Notes under the pieces: generated by a model
What the model was told of the DNA's origin: nothing
The model's database searches: none
The model's input: the letters and a program-made list of their open reading frames with translations, nothing else
Source of the DNA: Stutzerimonas stutzeri
GTDB lineage: Bacteria; Pseudomonadota; Gammaproteobacteria; Pseudomonadales; Pseudomonadaceae
Length of the DNA stretch: 64,000 nucleotides
Direction: 5' to 3'
NCBI RefSeq assembly: GCF_015291885.1
Contig: NZ_CP036186.1
Location: 186,001 to 250,000, forward strand
Program-made: the position numbers and the translations under genes
In this document: positions 59,914 through 64,000 of the stretch, piece by piece
How the letters are laid out: the number at the start of each line of letters is the position of its first letter
How positions within the stretch are numbered: the stretch's first letter is position 1

Positions 59914-60404
59914 GGCTGACCTCCCTGTTCGTTGTTTTTGGGTTTGTTGGGAATACCATCGGGGTAATGCAGCGGGCTTAACATGGTGGAGGCCCAGACC
60001 AACTCGATGCGATTACCCGGAAAGAAGTACACATGCAGGGTGTCGTCCCCAGATTTTCGAGCCGGCATGGGTACCTCGATTTCGTGGCGTTCCTGCTTTA
60101 CCCCCTGACGGGCTTGCTCGCCTGTTCTACTGAGAATCCACACCACCTTGGCAGTTGACCCTCCCAGGCTGCGACAGCACATAATCCCGCCTGCTCCCAT
60201 TGCGGCAAGATTGCCGCCCCAGAAATCGTTGACCCAGAAACTAAATACAGCCCTTTCCATATAGTTATGGGACGTTAATGCCGCCCCCGGCGTGCGCAGC
60301 GCGCCATAGAGATAAAGTGCCAGTAAAGGCAGCAACACAATGGCCAGGCAGAGAACCAAGCGACGTCGCCGCCAGCGCTTTTGATGGGGCGAATTTAGAA
60401 TCAC
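59910..60404 (-). CDS. DUF3304 protein, copy 6 (putative T6SS immunity)
   Basis: A 164-residue protein anchored by one amino-terminal membrane helix (LCLAIVLLPLLALYLYG, about 17-33), with the rest in the periplasm. DUF3304 landmarks: GGIMCCRSLGGSTAKVVWIL and DDTLHVYFFPGNRIELVW. It is nearly a copy of the gene at 60877 (copy 4), including the insertion LAAMGAGG before the CC pair. It directly precedes the effector gene (ATGA), so it is the best candidate for the cognate immunity protein. Confidence 0.85.
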   Translation of the reverse strand: MILNSPHQKRWRRRRLVLCLAIVLLPLLALYLYGALRTPGAALTSHNYMERAVFSFWVNDFWGGNLAAMGAGGIMCCRSLGGSTAKVVWILSRTGEQARQGVKQERHEIEVPMPARKSGDDTLHVYFFPGNRIELVWASTMLSPLHYPDGIPNKPKNNEQGGQP

Positions 60405-60880
60405 GACCGACCTCCTTGTTCATTTGTTTTGGCTTTGCTGGGAATACCATCGGGGTACTGCAACGGGCTCAATATCGTTGTGGAGGCCCAGGCAAGCTCT
60501 ACTCGGTTACCAGGAAAGAAGTGCACATGTAGGGTATCGTCCCCGGATTTGCGAGGCGGCATGGGTACCTCGATTTCGTGGCGCTCTTCCTTTAATCCCT
60601 GGCGCGCCTGTGCACCCGTTGTGCTCAGAATCCACACCACCTTGGCAGTCGGCCCTTTTAAGCGCCAACAACAGGTCACACCGCCATTACCGCCCCAGTT
60701 GTCATTAACCCAGTAGCTGAATACCGGCCTGTCCAAATAGTTATGCGACATCAGCGCCGCCCCCGGCGTGCGCAGGGCTCCATAGAGATAAAGCGCCAGC
60801 AAAGGCAGCAGCACAATGGCCAGGCAGAGAATCAAACGACGTCGCCGCCAGCGCCGTTGATGGGGCGAATTTAGAATCAC
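60401..60880 (-). CDS. DUF3304 protein, copy 5
   Basis: A 159-residue membrane-anchored periplasmic protein, very close to copy 3 (61368) over most of its length: NYLDRPVFSYWVND, NGGVTCCWRLKGPTAKVVW and LHVHFFPGNRVELAWASTTI are shared. The segment ILSTTGAQARQGLKEERHE instead matches copy 2 (61844), so the gene is a mosaic. Coupled at both ends by ATGA. Confidence 0.85.
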   Translation of the reverse strand: MILNSPHQRRWRRRRLILCLAIVLLPLLALYLYGALRTPGAALMSHNYLDRPVFSYWVNDNWGGNGGVTCCWRLKGPTAKVVWILSTTGAQARQGLKEERHEIEVPMPPRKSGDDTLHVHFFPGNRVELAWASTTILSPLQYPDGIPSKAKTNEQGGRS

Positions 60881-61371
60881 GACCGACCTCCTTGTTCGTT
60901 GGTTTTGGCTTTGCTGGGAATACCGTCGGGGTAATGAAGCGGGCTCAACATGGTGGAGGCCCAGACCAGTTCGATGCGATTACCCGGAAAGAAATACACA
61001 TGCAGCGTGTCGTCCCCAGATTTACGAGGGGGCATAGGCACCTCGATTTCGTGGCGTTCTATCTGCATTCCCTGATCCTCCTGAGCCTGGGATAGGCTAA
61101 GGATCCATACAACCTTCGCCGTCGAACCATCCAAACGACGGCAGCACATGATGCCCCCCCCGCCCATCGCGGCGAGGTTGCCTCCCCAAAAGTCATTGAC
61201 CCAGAAACTTCCTACTGGCCTTTCCATATAGTTATGGGACGTTAATGCCGCTCCCGGCGTACGCAGCACTCCATAGAGATAAAGCGCCAGCAAAGGCAGC
61301 AGCACAATGGCCAGGCAGAGCATCAAACGACGTCGCCGCCAGCGTTTTTGATCGGGCGAATTTAGAATCAC
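60877..61371 (-). CDS. DUF3304 protein, copy 4
   Basis: A 164-residue paralogue with the LAAMGGGG insertion before CCRRLDGSTAKVVW, as in copy 6, but with ILSLSQAQEDQGMQIERHE, which matches copy 1 (62308). The carboxy end LHVYFFPGNRIELVWASTMLS is the copy-6 type. Amino-terminal anchor helix as in the others. Confidence 0.85.
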   Translation of the reverse strand: MILNSPDQKRWRRRRLMLCLAIVLLPLLALYLYGVLRTPGAALTSHNYMERPVGSFWVNDFWGGNLAAMGGGGIMCCRRLDGSTAKVVWILSLSQAQEDQGMQIERHEIEVPMPPRKSGDDTLHVYFFPGNRIELVWASTMLSPLHYPDGIPSKAKTNEQGGRS

Positions 61372-61847
61372 GACCGACCTCCTTGTTCATTGGTTTTTTT
61401 TTTGCTGGGAATACCATCGGGGTACTGCAACGGGCTCAATATCGTCGTAGACGCCCAGGCAAGCTCTACCCGGTTACCAGGAAAGAAATGCACATGCAGC
61501 GTATCGTCCCCAGATTTTCGAGGCGGCATGGGCAACTCGATTTCATGGCGCTCTTCCTTTACCCCTTCGAGTTGCTGCTGACGAGTCATATCCAGAATCC
61601 ACACTACCTTGGCAGTCGGGCCCTTTAAGCGCCAACAACAGGTCACACCGCCATTCCCGCCCCAATTGTCATTGACCCAGTAGCTGAATACTGGCCTGTC
61701 CATATAGTTATGCGACATCAGCGCCGCCCCCGGCGTACGCAGCGCGCCATAGAGATAAAGCGCCAACAAAGGCAGCAGCACAATGGCCAGGCAGAGCATC
61801 AAACGACGTCGCCGCCAGCGCCGTTGATGGGGCGAATTCAGGATCAC
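61368..61847 (-). CDS. DUF3304 protein, copy 3
   Basis: A 159-residue paralogue like copy 5, but with a private middle segment ILDMTRQQQLEGVKEERHE between the CC motif and the PMPPRKSGDDTLHV region. The anchor helix, WVNDNWGG and CCWRLKGP are as in copies 2 and 5. ATGA overlaps on both sides. Confidence 0.85.
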   Translation of the reverse strand: MILNSPHQRRWRRRRLMLCLAIVLLPLLALYLYGALRTPGAALMSHNYMDRPVFSYWVNDNWGGNGGVTCCWRLKGPTAKVVWILDMTRQQQLEGVKEERHEIELPMPPRKSGDDTLHVHFFPGNRVELAWASTTILSPLQYPDGIPSKKKTNEQGGRS

Positions 61848-62311
61848 AACTGGCCTCCTTGCCCGTTGGTGTTTGGCTTTTGCGGCCGGGGATTAAAGGG
61901 GCTAAACAGATCAGGACTCCACCCCAGCCTTACCTGGTTACCGGGGTCGAAACGGACATGCAGGTAGCGATCTTCCCTGCTGCGTGGGGGCATAGGCAGT
62001 TCGATTTCGTGGCGCTCTTCCTTTAATCCCTGACGCGCCTGTGCTCCCGTTGTACTCAGAATCCACACCACCTTGGCAGTTGGCCCCTTTAAGCGCCAAC
62101 AACAGGTCACACCGCCGTTACCGCCCCAGTTGTCATTGACCCAGTAGCTAAATACCGGCCTATCCATATAGTTTTCAGAGGTCAGCATTGCTCCTGGCGT
62201 GCGCAGCACTCCGTAGAGATAAAGTGCCAACAACGGCAGCAGCACAATGGCCAGGCAGAGCATCAAACGACGTCGCCGCCAGCGCCGCTGATGGGGCGAA
62301 TTCAGGATCAC
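61844..62311 (-). CDS. DUF3304 protein, copy 2
   Basis: A 155-residue paralogue. The amino half (anchor, SENYMDRPVFSYWVND, CCWRLKGP, ILSTTGAQARQGLKEERHE) is close to copy 5, while the carboxy half (SREDRYLHVRFDPGNQVRL, DLFSPFNPRPQKPN) is shared only with copy 1. ATGA overlaps on both sides. Confidence 0.85.
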   Translation of the reverse strand: MILNSPHQRRWRRRRLMLCLAIVLLPLLALYLYGVLRTPGAMLTSENYMDRPVFSYWVNDNWGGNGGVTCCWRLKGPTAKVVWILSTTGAQARQGLKEERHEIELPMPPRSREDRYLHVRFDPGNQVRLGWSPDLFSPFNPRPQKPNTNGQGGQL

Positions 62312-62775
62312 AACTGGCCTCCTTGCCCGTTGGCGTTCGGCTTTTGCGGCCGGGGATTAAAGGGGCTAAACAGATCGGGACTCCAACCCAGCCTTACCTG
62401 GTTGCCGGGGTCGAAGCGGACATGCAGGTAGCGGTCTTCCCGGCCTCGTGGGGGCATGGGCAGTTCGACTTCGTGGCGTTCTATTTTCATGCCTTGGTCT
62501 TCCTGAGCCTGGGACAGGCTAAGAATCCATACGACCTTGGCTGTCGGGCCGTCCAACTGCCAGCAGCAGGTCACACCGCCGTTACCACCCCAGTTATCGT
62601 TGACCCAGTAGCTACCCACCGGCCTGTCCATATAGTTTTCAGCGGTCAGCATTGCCCCCGGCGTGCGCAACTGCCCATAGAGGTAGAGCGCGAGCAAAGG
62701 CAGTAGCACAATCAACAGGCTTATTAGCCACCTGCGCCGTTGCCAGCGGTGCTGCTGGGGGGCATTCAGGGTCAC
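62308..62775 (-). CDS. DUF3304 protein, copy 1 (most diverged)
   Basis: A 155-residue paralogue, first in the array. The amino end differs most (MTLNAPQQHRWQRRRWLISL), the helix LLIVLLPLLALYLYG is conserved, and the CC pair is in CCWQLDGPTAKVVWIL. It starts inside the DUF4123 stop codon (ATGA). It is probably closest to the ancestral copy, or an incomer from another module. Confidence 0.83.
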   Translation of the reverse strand: MTLNAPQQHRWQRRRWLISLLIVLLPLLALYLYGQLRTPGAMLTAENYMDRPVGSYWVNDNWGGNGGVTCCWQLDGPTAKVVWILSLSQAQEDQGMKIERHEVELPMPPRGREDRYLHVRFDPGNQVRLGWSPDLFSPFNPRPQKPNANGQGGQL

Positions 62776-63605
62776 GCGCTCGGCATCCTCAACGCTTGGC
62801 CAAGGGGCAGGCGTTGTTCTGTAACTTGTTGCAGCACCTGGGGCCAGTTCGGCCAGGTTGCCAGGAACTGGTTGTCGAACAGCTGCAGGGTGGCGAACAG
62901 GCTGAGGTCTTCCGGCTGTTGCAGGCCTTCGCTGCGGGCGGCATCAAGGGCCTGTTGCACCTGGCTGAGCCGCTCACCATGGCAGGTCGTGGTGAACACT
63001 TCTGCGGCGCTGTTTTCCAGTTCGGCGGTCAGGCTGTAGGTCAGCGGGTCAAGCTCCAGCAGCCGCCAGAGTTGTTTATCGAGCGTAATGGGTTGGTAGT
63101 CGCCAGGGCTGGCCAGCCCCTGCAAACTCTGCCAGCCGTGCTCGGGGCTGAGCAGCCACCATTCCTGTAGTGGGCCGAATAACCAGCTGTGCCAAGGCGT
63201 TTCGTTACGCCCATGCAGCTGCGGCAGCACCGCTGGGGTGTAACTGCGCAGCAGGTAGACGTGGCCGCTTTCATCCGCTGCCAGCAGGGCATCGCTCAAG
63301 TGCTCGGCCAGGACGGGTAGCGGGCAGTGTGTGGCGATCCAGCCCATTAGCGCCGGGCTGTCAGACAGTCCTTCCAAGGCCAGCATGTCCTGGAAACTGA
63401 GGCTGCTGCAATCCAGCAACCAAGGGCCGTGCTCGCGCAGGGCCGCAAACTCGGGCTGCTGCATCAGCGGTTGTTTGGGGATAGGGCTTTGCAGCAATTG
63501 CAGGCGGGCCGGATCGTTCAGCAGCCCGGCTTCGACGATCACATGGCAATGCAGGCCCTGCGCCTGTGCGGCCTGCCAGGCCTGCTCAGCGTTAGCGGCG
63601 CTCAT
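62772..63605 (-). CDS. DUF4123 T6SS effector chaperone
   Basis: A 277-residue DUF4123 protein: GPWLLDCSSL, FLR-type YLLRSYTPAVLPQL, and PWHSWLFGPLQEWWLL are family segments. DUF4123 (TEC) proteins load a particular effector onto its VgrG spike and are encoded between the two. It overlaps vgrG and the first DUF3304 gene by ATGA each. Confidence 0.9.
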   Translation of the reverse strand: MSAANAEQAWQAAQAQGLHCHVIVEAGLLNDPARLQLLQSPIPKQPLMQQPEFAALREHGPWLLDCSSLSFQDMLALEGLSDSPALMGWIATHCPLPVLAEHLSDALLAADESGHVYLLRSYTPAVLPQLHGRNETPWHSWLFGPLQEWWLLSPEHGWQSLQGLASPGDYQPITLDKQLWRLLELDPLTYSLTAELENSAAEVFTTTCHGERLSQVQQALDAARSEGLQQPEDLSLFATLQLFDNQFLATWPNWPQVLQQVTEQRLPLGQALRMPSA

Positions 63606-64000
63606 GACGCGGCTCCGGCCTGCAGGGCCAAGCCCTCACGCAGGGCCTTCTTCCAGCACGGCACACAAATGCCAGTGGGCGCCGACAGTTTGGCCTGTTT
63701 GGGCGCGGTCTCCAGCAGGTTCCCGGCCTTGTCCTTATCCGCCGCCCCCGGCAGCACCGGCGCGAGTATCTGAATCCCCGAGCCCTTACCCGCCGCCCCG
63801 CCAGAGTTGATCTTGATGTTCGCCCCACTCAGGGTCACGCCGCTGGGGTCGAGCTTGAGGAAGCTGCCGCCGCCGTTGGCGGTGAGTTCCATGCCGGCGT
63901 CGATGACCACTTTGTTGCCGGCGTAGTAGTGGATTTCGTTGCCGGCTTCGACGAACTGCACGGTGCCGATCTTCAGGTGCTGGCTGTTGCCGACGGTGAG
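63602..64000 (-). CDS. VgrG T6SS spike protein, carboxy-terminal part (5' partial)
   Basis: The last ~132 residues of a VgrG spike; the frame is open at the right edge of the window. HYYAGNKVVIDAGMELTANG and FLKLDPSGVTLSGANIKINS are the beta-prism repeats of the VgrG carboxy end. The extension after GSAAGK-type glycines (ILAPVLPGAADKDKAG to CVPCWKKALREGLA) is the part expected to bind the DUF4123 chaperone or effector. Overlaps the DUF4123 gene by ATGA. Confidence 0.9.
   Translation of the reverse strand, partial: LTVGNSQHLKIGTVQFVEAGNEIHYYAGNKVVIDAGMELTANGGGSFLKLDPSGVTLSGANIKINSGGAAGKGSGIQILAPVLPGAADKDKAGNLLETAPKQAKLSAPTGICVPCWKKALREGLALQAGAAS

Larger units (their letters stand above)
59910..62775 (-). 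repeat. Tandem array of six DUF3304 genes with a duplicated two-gene block
   Basis: Six related genes (468, 468, 480, 495, 480 and 495 bases, in reading order) are joined head to tail by ATGA overlaps. The pair 61847-60877 is repeated as 60880-59910 (each ~970 bases), giving the same order of a 159- and a 164-residue protein. The two right-most genes share a different carboxy end (REDRYLHVRFDPGNQVRLGW). Confidence 0.9.

Overview
The window is high-GC gammaproteobacterial chromosome. Gene content and order (trpBA beside divergent trpI, an mdcABCDEGH-madLM malonate operon, DUF1289, DHCW-cupin and KTSC genes, and two families of short intergenic palindromes based on GTAGGGTGG) point to a Pseudomonas-group organism, probably of the Stutzerimonas (P. 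stutzeri) or P. mendocina type. The species is inferred from memory of these gene neighbourhoods; no search was run. No tRNA, rRNA or CRISPR array was seen.

Left part (1-20.6 kb): the 3' part of an ABC exporter; S51 peptidase; small GNAT; a secreted 5'-nucleotidase; DUF4126 and stress-type proteins; a YghU-like glutathione enzyme; a TonB-dependent siderophore receptor with its PchR-like AraC regulator and Fur-box-like sites; DUF1289 and cupin genes; trpBA with divergent trpI and a terminator; a secreted subtilase; a DUF3060 protein; and galE.

Middle part (20.6-43 kb): a galactofuranose-type cluster (GT4 glycosyltransferase, UDP-galactopyranose mutase, GH1-like hydrolase, ABC exporter, KTSC protein) divergent from galE; dodecin; a frameshifted NhaP-type antiporter; a luciferase-like oxidoreductase; two paralogous lipoproteins beside a lipoprotein aminopeptidase; a pair of ferritin-like proteins of unknown role; an IS3-family element next to a pair of long inverted repeats; a TRAP-TAXI transporter operon; a helix-hairpin-helix protein; phnN; and an SDR.

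Right part (43-64 kb): a full biotin-independent malonate decarboxylase operon with MadL and a MadM gene interrupted by an in-frame TAA; a tandem glycine riboswitch in front of a D-amino-acid dehydrogenase; a LysR regulator (probably MdcR); a copper-bufferin locus (bufA-bufB-bufC-doxX) divergent from an ECF sigma factor and NrsF anti-sigma pair, with matching sigma-factor promoters on both sides; and a type VI secretion effector module running leftward off the right edge: vgrG (partial), DUF4123 chaperone, six tandem DUF3304 putative immunity genes, and a Tle1-like protein that lacks the expected catalytic Ser and His. Every junction in this module is a 4-base ATGA overlap.

The most unusual items are the six-copy mosaic immunity array with its degenerate Tle1-like effector, the sigF promoter whose -10 element overlaps the sigma gene's apparent start codon, the madM nonsense codon, the inverted long repeats whose hairpin is kept while its sequence differs, and the ferritin-like gene pair.
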